Shown here: piece after piece, positions 49,054-57,205 of the stretch
Numbering within the stretch: position 1 is the first letter of the stretch
Layout of the letters: every line of letters starts with the position of its first letter
Made by a program: the position numbers and the translations under genes
Notes under the pieces: model-generated
The model's input: only the letters and a program-made list of their open reading frames with translations
Told to the model about the DNA's origin: nothing
Databases searched by the model: none
Virus record (IMG/VR): IMGVR_UViG_3300032579_000011
Span: 1 to 64,000 of that record
DNA: 64,000 nucleotides
Strand: one strand, 5' to 3'
From: a virus

Positions 49054-50051
49054 TGATTCTTTCTAAAACGCCTTTGCGTATTAGTTTCTTTTCCGGCGGC
49101 AGCGACATGCCTTCTTTCTTTGAAAAGGAAAGCGGCGCTGCTTTGTCTGTTACGATTGATAAGTACATCTACGTGATGCTTCATAAGACTCCTCATTTGG
49201 GAATTAAGATCATGTACGACACGATCGAAGAATTCCCCGACGTCGAACAGATGCAACACGCTATTACTAGAGAAAGTTTGAAACACTACGACGTGATTAA
49301 AGAGTATACGATCGCTTCGATCGCCGATATTTTAGCTAAAGGATCTGGACTTGGATCTTCTTCGGCCTTCACTATCGGTCTGGTTAATTGTCTGGCGCAT
49401 AGAGACGAACAGAGCCGTTACTCGTTGTTGACGCGCGAGTATCTAGCTCAAAAGGCATATTATATCGAACGAGAACTATGTAAGTATCCAGTCGGTAAGC
49501 AAGATCAATACGCCTCGGCTTATGGCGGTATGAACCTATTTGAGTTTCATGGTGACGGTTCTGTTGATATTAAACCTTTAACTTACGATCGAAATCTTTG
49601 GAGTAATCTAGAAAGGAGATTGTTACTTGTTTATTCTGGTCGCGGACGTAATGCAAATTCTATTTTACAGAAACAAGCGGCTGCAATGAACGAAAAAGAT
49701 AAGTTTGACTTAGTCAGAAGGTCTAGAGATAAAGCTTTTATTGGTGCAAAATTGCTGAGCGAAAATAAACTCGACGATTTCGGTAGTTTGCTCCATGAAG
49801 CGTGGATGGATAAAAAGGGTGTCGCCGCCGACATCACTAACGACTACTTCGACCAGATATATGATAGAGCTCTAAAGGCTGGCGCTCTAGGCGGAAAACT
49901 TCTCGGTGCAGGCGGTGGTGGTTTCTTCTTATTTTACGTCGATCCCAATAATCGCGATAAAGTGATACAATCAGTAACTAGAGACACCAACTGTAAAATT
50001 TACGATTTCGGTTTCACGGATTACGGTTCAAGAATAACAAGCAGCTGCTAA
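49053..50051 (+). CDS. hddA: GHMP kinase, heptose-7-phosphate kinase HddA-like (332 aa)
   Basis: TPLRISFFSGGSDMPSFF, GSGLGSSSAFTIGLVNCL (ATP loop) and GGKLLGAGGGGFFLFY are GHMP motifs arranged as in HddA. It would phosphorylate C1 of heptose-7-phosphate before GmhB acts. TAATG overlap with the glycosyltransferase. Confidence 0.85.
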   Translation: MILSKTPLRISFFSGGSDMPSFFEKESGAALSVTIDKYIYVMLHKTPHLGIKIMYDTIEEFPDVEQMQHAITRESLKHYDVIKEYTIASIADILAKGSGLGSSSAFTIGLVNCLAHRDEQSRYSLLTREYLAQKAYYIERELCKYPVGKQDQYASAYGGMNLFEFHGDGSVDIKPLTYDRNLWSNLERRLLLVYSGRGRNANSILQKQAAAMNEKDKFDLVRRSRDKAFIGAKLLSENKLDDFGSLLHEAWMDKKGVAADITNDYFDQIYDRALKAGALGGKLLGAGGGGFFLFYVDPNNRDKVIQSVTRDTNCKIYDFGFTDYGSRITSSC

Positions 50052-50067
50052 ACCTAAATAATAGTGC

Positions 50068-50096
50068 TTGACGAAAAATAAATTATAAGGTATAAT
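50068..50096 (+). promoter_or_regulatory. Sigma70-like promoter
   Basis: TTGACG, 17-bp spacer, TATAAT. Confidence 0.7.
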
Positions 50097-50123
50097 ATAT
50101 TATGAAACCCAAAGAGAAATTAA

Positions 50124-50507
50124 ATGGATAGTAACAACGTCGTAATTTTTCCAAAACAAAATTTAAATGTTAAGATTCCTGAATTTTCTATGGAAGAAAT
50201 AAATCGTAACGTCGAAATGATGAAACACTATCATATTCAAGAAACTCTATCCAATTTAGCCCCAATCATTTTCAATCAATTAGAAATTGCTGGATTTAAT
50301 ATTTCTGACGAAGAAGATGAAGATATTAAAGATGGCGCTTTTGTCGTAGAATCGTTAAGATCTATAATGTGTAAATATTACGGTATATATCATCCATTTC
50401 AAAAAATTGCCGATAGCGTGTTTGTTCCGGATAAAGAAGAAACTGGTGCTCTAAAAATAACTGACTCTCTTAATATAGAATTGAAAAATATCTCAAACAA
50501 AAGGTGA
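50124..50507 (+). CDS. Conserved T4-type hypothetical (127 aa)
   Basis: MDSNNVVIFPK...; GAFVVESLRSIMCKYYGIYHPFQKIAD is a conserved pattern of small T4-like proteins beside RNase H. Function unknown. Confidence 0.65.
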   Translation: MDSNNVVIFPKQNLNVKIPEFSMEEINRNVEMMKHYHIQETLSNLAPIIFNQLEIAGFNISDEEDEDIKDGAFVVESLRSIMCKYYGIYHPFQKIADSVFVPDKEETGALKITDSLNIELKNISNKR

Positions 50508-50511
50508 AATT

Positions 50512-51351
50512 TTGATTATCGTTGATCTGTCTCAGGTGATGTTGTCTAATCTTATGATGCAACTAGGCAACCATACAAACGCTCAAGTTGAAGAAAATAT
50601 GATTAGACATATGGTCCTCAACTCGCTTCGTTCTTATAAGTCAAAGTTTGGTGATGAATATGGAGAAATGATTATTGCTTGCGACAATACAAACTATTGG
50701 CGTAAACAAGCTTTTCCTTATTATAAAGCCAACCGTAAAAAGAATCGTCTTGCTTCAGAGTTAGATTGGAAATCTATTTTCGAATGTATGAATAAGATTA
50801 GGGCAGAGCTCAAAGAATTTTTCCCGTATAGAGTTATTGATGTTGAATCTGCTGAGGCTGACGATATTATAGGAACTCTGGTTAGAGAATTTGACGATAA
50901 AATTCTTATACTTTCTGGGGATAAAGATTTCGTTCAACTTCATAATCGCAACAACATTAAACAATATGACCCCACTAGAAAAAAGTGGTTGTCTCATAAC
51001 GATCCCCAAAAATTCCTTAAAGAACATATTTTAAAAGGTGACTCTGGCGATGGCGTACCTAACGTACTTTCTGCTGATAATTGCTTTGTTGTTGGGGACC
51101 GTCAGAAACCGTTGACTTCTAAAAAATTCGATCATTATATGAATTTAGACCCGTCTAAATACGATAGTATGGTAGCTAGAAACTATCAACGTAATAAAGA
51201 GCTTATTGATCTTAACTTTACTCCAGAAGAAATTAGAAGTAAGGTTATAGAGCAATATAATAATCAAAACAATAAAGATAAATCTAAGTTGATGAATTAT
51301 TTCATCAGCAACAAACTTAAAAATTTAATGGAAAATATTGGAGATTTCTAA
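50512..51351 (+). CDS. rnh: RNase H (T4 rnh-type 5' nuclease) (279 aa), TTG start
   Basis: FEN-family: IIVDLSQV, IIACDNTNYWRKQAFPYYKANR, VESAEADDIIGTLVREF, ILSGDKDFVQL, GDSGDGVPNVL. Removes RNA primers with 5'-3' nuclease activity. AAGGTG lies upstream of TTG 50512. Confidence 0.9.
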   Translation: MIIVDLSQVMLSNLMMQLGNHTNAQVEENMIRHMVLNSLRSYKSKFGDEYGEMIIACDNTNYWRKQAFPYYKANRKKNRLASELDWKSIFECMNKIRAELKEFFPYRVIDVESAEADDIIGTLVREFDDKILILSGDKDFVQLHNRNNIKQYDPTRKKWLSHNDPQKFLKEHILKGDSGDGVPNVLSADNCFVVGDRQKPLTSKKFDHYMNLDPSKYDSMVARNYQRNKELIDLNFTPEEIRSKVIEQYNNQNNKDKSKLMNYFISNKLKNLMENIGDF

Positions 51352-51762
51352 ATGCAGGTTGGTGTAGCTGAGTTCCTAGAAAAGGTTGGGAAACTCAAGA
51401 AAACTGAAGAAAAAGTAGCCGCAATAAAAGCCAACGATAGTTTGGTTTTACGTGTGGTTCTTCAAGGATGTTACGATCCCTCTATTGTTTGGTTGTTACC
51501 AGAAGGTGCACCTCCATATAAGCCGAACGATCTTAACGACCAGGAAGGTGTTCTAATTAGAGAATGTACGAAACTTAGATATTTCATCAAAGGGTTTCAC
51601 GATAATCTAAATCAAAACAAAAGAGAAACGATGTTCGTTCAACTACTTGAAAATTTAGCTCCCAAGGACGCTGAGCTTCTTTGTCATATTAAAGATAAGA
51701 AACCCCTTAAAGGAATTACCCTTCAACACGTAGTAGAGGCATTACCCGGACTTATTCGATGA
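51352..51762 (+). CDS. DUF6433-like conserved protein (136 aa)
   Basis: AEFLEKVGKLKKTEEKVAAIKANDSLVLRVVLQGCYDPSIVWLLPEGAPPYKPND is a conserved block of T4-like phages. Helical; function unknown. Starts directly after rnh. Confidence 0.65.
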   Translation: MQVGVAEFLEKVGKLKKTEEKVAAIKANDSLVLRVVLQGCYDPSIVWLLPEGAPPYKPNDLNDQEGVLIRECTKLRYFIKGFHDNLNQNKRETMFVQLLENLAPKDAELLCHIKDKKPLKGITLQHVVEALPGLIR

Positions 51763-51950
51763 GCAAACAGAACGTTAAAAAGTTCAAAAAGAACGATTTT
51801 TCTTACGAAGAAGAAGATAACTATGACAACCGTAGTTATTACCTAGAAAAAAAGAAACAAAAGCGAATAGAAAAAGCCCTTAAAACTAAGGATATTTCCG
51901 GGTTGCTCGAAGAAGATGAAGACGACTATCACGAAGATGATTGGAAATAG
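51759..51950 (+). CDS. Small charged protein (63 aa)
   Basis: Alternating basic (KKFKKND) and acidic (EEEDNYDNR, EEDEDDYHEDDW) segments; ATGA overlap. Unrecognised. Confidence 0.6.
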   Translation: MSKQNVKKFKKNDFSYEEEDNYDNRSYYLEKKKQKRIEKALKTKDISGLLEEDEDDYHEDDWK

Positions 51951-51952
51951 AT

Positions 51953-52195
51953 ATGCCAACTTATTTGTTTATTAACAATGAAACCGGCGAAGAGTATGAA
52001 AATTTCATGAGCATTTCAGCTCTTGAAATCTATTTGAAAGAAAATCCCCAAGTAACTCAACTCGTTAACGGAGCTCCGTTAATCCATTCCGGTAGAGGTC
52101 TAAAAAAACCAGACTCTGGATTTAGGGATGTCCTTAAAAAGGTGAAAAGAGAAGCCCAGAGAGGAATAAGTAGAAGCACCGTTAATACTTTTTAA
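51953..52195 (+). CDS. FmdB-like small protein lacking Cys (80 aa)
   Basis: MPTYLFINNETGEEYENFMSISALEIYLKENP keeps the MPTYxF start and spacing of FmdB-type zinc ribbons, but the CxxC pairs are missing. Conserved in T4-like phages in this position. Confidence 0.55.
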   Translation: MPTYLFINNETGEEYENFMSISALEIYLKENPQVTQLVNGAPLIHSGRGLKKPDSGFRDVLKKVKREAQRGISRSTVNTF

Positions 52196-52206
52196 TCAGG
52201 ATAAAA

Positions 52207-52953
52207 ATGGAACATAGTAAGCGTCTAACAAGAAAAGAAAAAAGAATCCTTCGTCAGCAAAACGGAAAAGAAAATACAAATCAAGAAAAATTAAATTTTA
52301 ATCTTAAACACGTAGAACCATTAACCGAAAATCAAAAACGTTCTTTTGAAGCCTATCAACAAGGCAAAAATTTAATGCTTCACGGGATTGCTGGAACGGG
52401 TAAGAGCTTCATATCTTTATATCTAAGTTTGAACCAGATATTATCCGAAAACAGCGTTTACAAAAAGCTTGTTATTGTTAGAAGCGTTGTTCCAACAAGA
52501 GATATGGGATTCCTACCCGGAAGTCCTAAAGAAAAGGCCAAAGTTTATGAATCTCCTTATTATGCGATATGTTCTGAATTATTTGGAAGAGGAGATGCCT
52601 ATGATTACCTCAAAAACAAGAACCTTGTTGAGTTTATATCAACTTCTTTCATACGCGGTGTTACTCTTAATGATTGTATTATTGTCGTTGATGAAATAGC
52701 TAATCTAACTCTCCACGAGCTTGATTCTGTAATTACTCGTGTTGGTAAAAATTGTAAAATTATATTCTCTGGAGACTTTAGACAATCTGATTTCACTAAA
52801 GATCAAGAAAAGAATGGTCTCAACGATTTCATGCGTATTATTAAAAGAATGAAATCTTTTGAATTCATAGATTTTCAACGCGAGGATATTGTTAGATCAA
52901 AAATGGTAAAAGATTATATTATATCAAAAGAAGAATTAAGAATTGTCACGTAA
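52207..52953 (+). CDS. phoH: PhoH-like ATPase (248 aa)
   Basis: Walker A LHGIAGTGKSF, IVRSVVPTRDMGFLPGSPKEK and IVVDEIANLT (Walker B) with FSGDFRQSD are PhoH signatures. Predicted RNA helicase-like ATPase; common in T4-like phages. Confidence 0.9.
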   Translation: MEHSKRLTRKEKRILRQQNGKENTNQEKLNFNLKHVEPLTENQKRSFEAYQQGKNLMLHGIAGTGKSFISLYLSLNQILSENSVYKKLVIVRSVVPTRDMGFLPGSPKEKAKVYESPYYAICSELFGRGDAYDYLKNKNLVEFISTSFIRGVTLNDCIIVVDEIANLTLHELDSVITRVGKNCKIIFSGDFRQSDFTKDQEKNGLNDFMRIIKRMKSFEFIDFQREDIVRSKMVKDYIISKEELRIVT

Positions 52954-53605
52954 AATATTCAAACATAATTTTGTACCATTCGTCGAATTAAAAACCGAAA
53001 ATATTAACGGGCGGCGCCACTACGTGCTGCCCGATGGCGTCACTAAACTTAAATCAGTAACAACTATACTAGGCGAAAAATTAGACAAAACTGCATTGAT
53101 TGAGTGGAAGAAAAGAGTCGGTGAAGCTGAAGCTCAAAGAATTTCAACTCAAGCCGCTCGAAGAGGCACAGCCATACATAAAATGGCTGAGAAATATGTT
53201 CTAAACGAAAACAACATATTTGAAAATCAAATGCCTGTTAATATAGAATCATTTGATCCTATTAAACAAATACTAGATAAACATGTTGATAATTTATTCG
53301 GCGTTGAGTTACCTCTTTATTCTAAATCTCTTAAGTGTGCCGGTCGAACAGACTTGGTTGGTGAATATGATGGCGTTTTGTCTATCATAGATTTCAAAAC
53401 TTCAAGGAAACCTAAGAAATTAGAATGGATCGAAAACTATTTACTTCAATCCACAGTTTATTCCATGATGTTTGAATGGACGTATAAAATAGCAGTTCCA
53501 CAAATCGTTATTATTATCACAGTTGATAATGAAAAAACGCCCCAAGTATTTAAACTGGAGCGTTCTCAATATGTTAAAAGAGTGTTGGAAGTGTTTACTT
53601 CATAA
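52943..53605 (+). CDS. RecB-like PD-(D/E)xK nuclease (220 aa), TTG start
   Basis: RGTAIHKMAEKYV (motif I region), CAGRTDLVGEYDGVLSIIDFKTSRKP (D...D-x-K) and LQSTVYSMMFEW identify a Cas4/RecB-like exonuclease used in T4-like phages. TTG 52943 overlaps phoH; the next gene converges on its end. Confidence 0.8.
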   Translation: MSRKIFKHNFVPFVELKTENINGRRHYVLPDGVTKLKSVTTILGEKLDKTALIEWKKRVGEAEAQRISTQAARRGTAIHKMAEKYVLNENNIFENQMPVNIESFDPIKQILDKHVDNLFGVELPLYSKSLKCAGRTDLVGEYDGVLSIIDFKTSRKPKKLEWIENYLLQSTVYSMMFEWTYKIAVPQIVIIITVDNEKTPQVFKLERSQYVKRVLEVFTS

Positions 53606-53948
53606 ACATAAAAATTAATAACACGAAAATTAAAACTCCCCAAAAATATTTCGATGAGATCAAAGAATTCAAAGCTTCTGTTTCGGCTTTGGATAATTTC
53701 TTTGATCTCATTTTTTTGTATTTAATTTTCTTAGGACCAGAAGAAAAAATAGTTTTTCTCATAGTCATACCACCAGCGTGATATGTTTGTGTTAGTTTAG
53801 TTTTTCCGTTTGGAGATTGAGAAATCGTAGTTCTACCATTTTTATTACCAATAGATTGTGAATGGGTAAATCCTTTACCATAATTCGTTGTTGTGGTAAA
53901 TCTAACTCCGCCAGGACCTTTTATTGTTCTTTTAACCCAGTTTGCCAT
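53595..53948 (-). CDS. Basic protein with C-terminal TM helix (117 aa)
   Basis: Residues 1-85 are Thr/Gly/Lys-rich beta-type repeats (RFTTTTNYGKGFTHSQS, RTTISQSPNGKTK). The last 18 residues are one hydrophobic helix (GVLIFVLLIFMFM). Late-type expression from a hairpin promoter suggests a lysis or virion role. Confidence 0.6.
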   Translation of the reverse strand: MANWVKRTIKGPGGVRFTTTTNYGKGFTHSQSIGNKNGRTTISQSPNGKTKLTQTYHAGGMTMRKTIFSSGPKKIKYKKMRSKKLSKAETEALNSLISSKYFWGVLIFVLLIFMFMK

Positions 53949-53952
53949 AAAA

Positions 53953-53986
53953 AATACTCCGGAATGCGCTCCCGGAGTATTTATCT
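53953..53986 (-). promoter_or_regulatory. Late promoter in a 10-bp hairpin hiding the SD
   Basis: On the minus strand GATAAATA runs into AATACTCCGG (53972-53981), which pairs perfectly with CCGGAGTATT (53953-53962); the GGAG there is the ribosome-binding site of the gene starting at 53948. It also looks like a terminator. Confidence 0.7.
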
Positions 53987-54022
53987 TCGTATTTTAAATG
54001 ATGTATTAAAGTAACAATTTCA

Positions 54023-54379
54023 TTACTGAACAAACACACCAGTAACTTTAACAACCTGACCGTTAGGCAGTACTACGTTAGCGACAACAGGTGCATTAGA
54101 TTTACGTACAGCGCCTGCCTTAACAGGAGCGGCTGGTGTTACTGAAGCATTCTTAACAGCAGCACAAATAGCGTTAGCAATAGAATTTGCATCAGTGGTT
54201 ACGTTAGATGATACATTAGGAATCATTCCAGCAAGTTCAACAGCGGTTGGAATGAATTGACAAGCCTGAAGAGTTGCCGCTTGAATCTGTGCAGCAGTGA
54301 TAGTTGTTCCCGCAACATTACAACCAGCCAAAGCTAATCCTGATACTAATACTGTTCCAATTAAAATATTCTTGTTCAT
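54023..54379 (-). CDS. Lipoprotein (118 aa)
   Basis: Signal peptide with lipobox LALAGC. Mature part is Ala/Val/Thr-rich with two Cys (ATLQACQF, AICAAV) and a C-terminal beta hairpin NVVLPNGQVVKVTGVFVQ. It could be an outer-membrane spanin-like or superinfection-exclusion protein; follows the holin-like gene by one gene. Confidence 0.65.
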   Translation of the reverse strand: MNKNILIGTVLVSGLALAGCNVAGTTITAAQIQAATLQACQFIPTAVELAGMIPNVSSNVTTDANSIANAICAAVKNASVTPAAPVKAGAVRKSNAPVVANVVLPNGQVVKVTGVFVQ

Positions 54380-54939
54380 TTAGATTCTCCTATATATTGT
54401 TGATAAATTTTTTGTTCTGTTGGGTCTAATTCTTGACCATCTTTTAATTTTTGAATAATCACCATCATTTCAGCGTCCATCGGCGTTGTGTTTTTACCTA
54501 AAAACACCAAAATATCCAATATTTTTAAAACTGGTGCTGATAGAGGAACAAATGGCGAAATAAGTTTAGCTATATCGTCTATTAATGAACTACCAGCAAG
54601 AAATGGGTTGTTTCCCATTAATGCATCTTTTATGCCTTTCCAATCTATTCCTTCTGCTATTAGAATAGACTGAATAATTTTCTTAATATCTAATTTTTCA
54701 GAATTTGATTTTGGATAACTGTCGGCAAATCCAGCCAACATTTTAATTACTGCCTCGGCAACATTTGCTTGAGGAACAAAAGGTTTTGCAATTTCAAAAG
54801 CATCTTCCAAAGAAACAACACCTAATCCTAACCAATCTGAATTTTGAAATTTTTGACGTAATTCAAACCAATTAAGATTAGATGCAATTTGAATAGCGTT
54901 TTTTAAATTCGCTATTGTTTGATCGTCTATATTAATCAT
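54376..54939 (-). CDS. Hypothetical protein in the holin-lipoprotein cluster (187 aa)
   Basis: Helical protein with moderately hydrophobic stretches (SSLIDDIAKLISPFVPLSAPVLKILDILVFLG). Overlaps both neighbours (ATGA type), so it is co-translated with the holin-like and lipoprotein genes. Not recognised. Confidence 0.6.
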   Translation of the reverse strand: MINIDDQTIANLKNAIQIASNLNWFELRQKFQNSDWLGLGVVSLEDAFEIAKPFVPQANVAEAVIKMLAGFADSYPKSNSEKLDIKKIIQSILIAEGIDWKGIKDALMGNNPFLAGSSLIDDIAKLISPFVPLSAPVLKILDILVFLGKNTTPMDAEMMVIIQKLKDGQELDPTEQKIYQQYIGESK

Positions 54940-55133
54940 TTACTTGCTGGAGTTTCAGGCATAACAATAGCTAGAAGTCCGCCAACAGCAACACCAACAG
55001 CAATTATACTATCTCCCAAAGCACCGGGGAATAATGTATGTATTGATACTGCCACTAGTCCGCCGCCAGCCCATGTGCTAGGCTCTTTAACTCTATCTGC
55101 TACCCATACAAGTGCTTTAATAACTTTATCCAT
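54936..55133 (-). CDS. Holin-like small membrane protein (65 aa)
   Basis: MDKVIKALVWVADRVKEPSTWAGGGLVAVSIHTLFPGALGDSIIAVGVAVGGLLAIVM: the VKEPSTWAG opening and two TM segments are typical of small phage holins. ATG 55133 has GGAGG 5 nt upstream. Its late promoter and SD-hiding repeat fit a lysis timer. Confidence 0.7.
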   Translation of the reverse strand: MDKVIKALVWVADRVKEPSTWAGGGLVAVSIHTLFPGALGDSIIAVGVAVGGLLAIVMPETPASK

Positions 55134-55138
55134 TATAA

Positions 55139-55187
55139 CCTCCATATTTTTATTACCCAAAGGGCCATTCTTATTTATAAAATATGG
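55139..55187 (-). promoter_or_regulatory. Late promoter inside an inverted repeat covering the holin SD
   Basis: Minus-strand CCATATTTT (55187-55179) directly precedes TATAAATA (55179-55172) and can pair with AAAATATGG (55150-55142), which overlaps GGAGG (55143-55139). Only read-through transcripts contain the 5' arm. Confidence 0.7.
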
Positions 55188-55192
55188 ATATT

Positions 55193-55220
55193 AAAAAAGG
55201 GCGGGGATGAACCCACCCTT
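55193..55220 (-). terminator. Intrinsic terminator after the Ro60-like gene
   Basis: AAGGGTGGG, short loop, CCCGCCCTT then six T on the minus strand (one G-U pair). Confidence 0.8.
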
Positions 55221-55230
55221 AATTAGAAAT

Positions 55231-56664
55231 TTAGAAGTCGTAGCGATCAGACATTAATGTCTTAAGCATGATCGCCTCCGGAGTAAAGTCCTCCAAATCA
55301 GCAGCCAACACCGACTTAACGATAGTTGGAGAGAAACCAGAAACAAGAGCAACGCCTCGTTCATCGAACTTAACAGGCACATTTTCATGTGCATTCAAGT
55401 TCCAGAAAACGATGTTAGGCATATTGTAAGCATGATAGATATACTTACGAGCAATCATTTCCATAGCAGAGTCATCGTGAGTAGTGCACTGATCAAACTG
55501 CATGTCCGAAAGAATCAGCAGCATTGCAGGCATTTCTGACTGAGGAACATTACCTTCAATTGCAGTGAGAAGGATTTTATCCAGCGCGAGATGCAGGTTA
55601 GTGTTCATGTCCCACTTCGAAGTTACCATCTGCTTAACCTTATCGAGGATGTTACCACGAAGATGAAGCAGCTCAGGCTTGCCAGAGAAAGTCAAGAACG
55701 TATCCTTAAACTTACCAGTGTTCTTTTCAGCAAGGTAAAGACCAAGAGAAACAGAAACGTCAAGGCAAGTTACCTTCGACTTGGAGTTATAGCCACCAGC
55801 AGGTGAAGTCATTGAACCAGAAACGTCAACGAGCGGAAGGATGTTTGCATCACCAACAAAGTTAGGAAGATCATCCCACTGAGCACGAATGTGATCGAGG
55901 TTCGACTGATTATATGACGCATTGTAACCGTAAGGAGAAACACCCTTCAGCACATCATACGGATAAACCGCACCAGCATTGACCTTGACAGTCTTTGCTA
56001 CTTCAGGATCCTTCGAAACAAGAGCAGTAGTCCACTCCTTATACTTCTCAGTGTGACGTGAGAAAGCCTTCTTATATCTAGAAGAAGCAAGCGAAGGAAC
56101 ATGGTTGAAATTAATTTCATCCCAATTCTTAGCGCACATGTCCTGCTCAACAACCTTGGTCAAGCTAACCAGTGTCTTACGATACTGCTTAGGTGACATT
56201 CCAAGGAACGAACGAAGTTCAGCGGCTTCCTTACCCTTACGTGGCATCCACTTAGCAGCAAGACCATTCTTGGCTTCAAGAGCATCACGAACCATCGCAA
56301 ATGCGATCTGACGCAAATCACCCTTGGTAACAAAGATATCGTCCCAACGTCCAAGCTCGGGAACACGCTTCAAAAGACGCTCCGCATATGCAGGATCATG
56401 ATCACAAGCATATTCTAGAATATCCCGGAAAATCTTACGCTCACCAGCGCCTCCGCGAATATCACGCGCCCAAAGAACAACACGGCCAGCCAATTCCTTA
56501 TCTTGAACATAAGCTGCCGTAAAGTCAGGAATTACGTTCTTACCGCGAGATGCACCAATCTTATAGAAAAGATCAGTAACTGAATTGGCAGTAGACTTAC
56601 GAGCCTTCATACCATTAGTAGTACGAGCAGTCTGGTTCTTAACGGCATTAACAAATGTTGACAT
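55231..56664 (-). CDS. Ro60-like TROVE/vWA RNA-binding protein (477 aa)
   Basis: N-terminal two thirds form helical repeats (DLFYKIGASRGKNV, ALVLWARDIRGGAGERKIFRDIL, VPELGRWDDIFV) as in Ro60/DUF2828 proteins. The C-terminal vWA domain has the metal site LVDVSGSM (about residue 280). Ro60 rings bind misfolded RNAs and Y RNAs; bacterial Rsr works with tRNA-like YrlA RNAs and RNases. A multi-branched RNA is encoded just upstream (56825-57042) and the tRNA array lies behind it. Confidence 0.75.
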   Translation of the reverse strand: MSTFVNAVKNQTARTTNGMKARKSTANSVTDLFYKIGASRGKNVIPDFTAAYVQDKELAGRVVLWARDIRGGAGERKIFRDILEYACDHDPAYAERLLKRVPELGRWDDIFVTKGDLRQIAFAMVRDALEAKNGLAAKWMPRKGKEAAELRSFLGMSPKQYRKTLVSLTKVVEQDMCAKNWDEINFNHVPSLASSRYKKAFSRHTEKYKEWTTALVSKDPEVAKTVKVNAGAVYPYDVLKGVSPYGYNASYNQSNLDHIRAQWDDLPNFVGDANILPLVDVSGSMTSPAGGYNSKSKVTCLDVSVSLGLYLAEKNTGKFKDTFLTFSGKPELLHLRGNILDKVKQMVTSKWDMNTNLHLALDKILLTAIEGNVPQSEMPAMLLILSDMQFDQCTTHDDSAMEMIARKYIYHAYNMPNIVFWNLNAHENVPVKFDERGVALVSGFSPTIVKSVLAADLEDFTPEAIMLKTLMSDRYDF

Positions 56665-56710
56665 TTCACTTCTCCTTTGTTATCAACAGATTGAACTTTT
56701 TTCTATTTTG

Positions 56711-56739
56711 CATATAGATTTTATTATTGCTGAACTCAA
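56711..56739 (-). promoter_or_regulatory. Possible promoter of the Ro60-like gene
   Basis: TTGAGT, 17-bp spacer, TATATG on the minus strand. AAGGAG stands before the start codon at 56664. Confidence 0.4.
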
Positions 56740-56824
56740 TCTTAATTAAACAGTATCACTTTTTGCTTTTTTTGATTACAAGTCAAATGCATTTTGGATT
56801 GCTGAAATGATACTTAAACTTATC

Positions 56825-57042
56825 AGGTTAGTCGCGGTATTGTGGTCCACCATCCTCCGAAGAGGTTCAGGTTATTACGAGTAACCCCGAAGGATTCTCG
56901 ACCACCCAGTGTTCATCAAAGTTCCCCCATCTTTCGATGGCTAAATCTCAGAAGGAAAGTCAAGCTTTCCAGAAGATGCCTCTAATCACTGCCTTCGCTG
57001 TTATCGCGATTTCAAACATAGGTTGTGTGCTGTATCTAACCT
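56825..57042 (-). ncRNA. Multi-branched structured RNA next to the Ro60-like gene
   Basis: Minus strand, about 218 nt. Closing stem AGGTTAG/CTAACCT (57042-57036 with 56831-56825). Arm 1: CAGTG/CACTG (56991-56987 with 56911-56907) holding two hairpins, GGAAAG/CTTTCC (56970-56954) and CCATC-GAAA-GATGG (56940-56927). Arm 2: GTGGTC/GACCAC (56905-56900 with 56847-56842) holding GGTTA-CTCGTAA-TAACC (56886-56870) and CCTC-TTCG-GAGG (56865-56854). No reading frame. Confidence 0.6.
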
Positions 57043-57057
57043 TAATTCTTATCATTT

Positions 57058-57086
57058 ATAATACCGCGACTTAAGTTAAAAGTCAA
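57058..57086 (-). promoter_or_regulatory. Sigma70-like promoter of the structured RNA
   Basis: Minus-strand TTGACT, 17-bp spacer, TATTAT; start expected near 57051. Confidence 0.75.
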
Positions 57087-57096
57087 GTAGTATTTT

Positions 57097-57170
57097 TGGT
57101 GCTTCTGCGTGGAATCAAACCACGGTAGATCGATTATCAGTCGATTATTCTATCATTGAATTACAGAAGC
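57097..57170 (-). tRNA. tRNA-Ile(GAT)
   Basis: Acceptor GCTTCTG/CAGAAGC, anticodon arm ATCGA-CTGATAA-TCGAT, T-arm CGTGG-TTTGATT-CCACG, encoded CCA. Confidence 0.85.
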
Positions 57171-57176
57171 ATTAAA

Positions 57177-57203
57177 TGGTGCCGGATGAGAGATTCGAAC
57201 CGC
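57177..57203 (-). pseudogene. 3' part of a tRNA split by an insertion
   Basis: Ends GGTTCGAATCTCTC-ATCCGGC-ACCA. The acceptor strand ATCCGGC pairs perfectly with the 5' part GCCGGAT at 57465-57459, 250 bp away. Confidence 0.6.
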
Positions 57204-57205
57204 CT

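Noticed and set aside
56831-57070. 11-bp inverted repeat GTCGCGGTATT around the structured RNA as its closing stem
   Set aside because: One arm is the promoter spacer and -10 region, upstream of the expected start, so it is absent from the main transcript. The 7-bp AGGTTAG stem is used instead.
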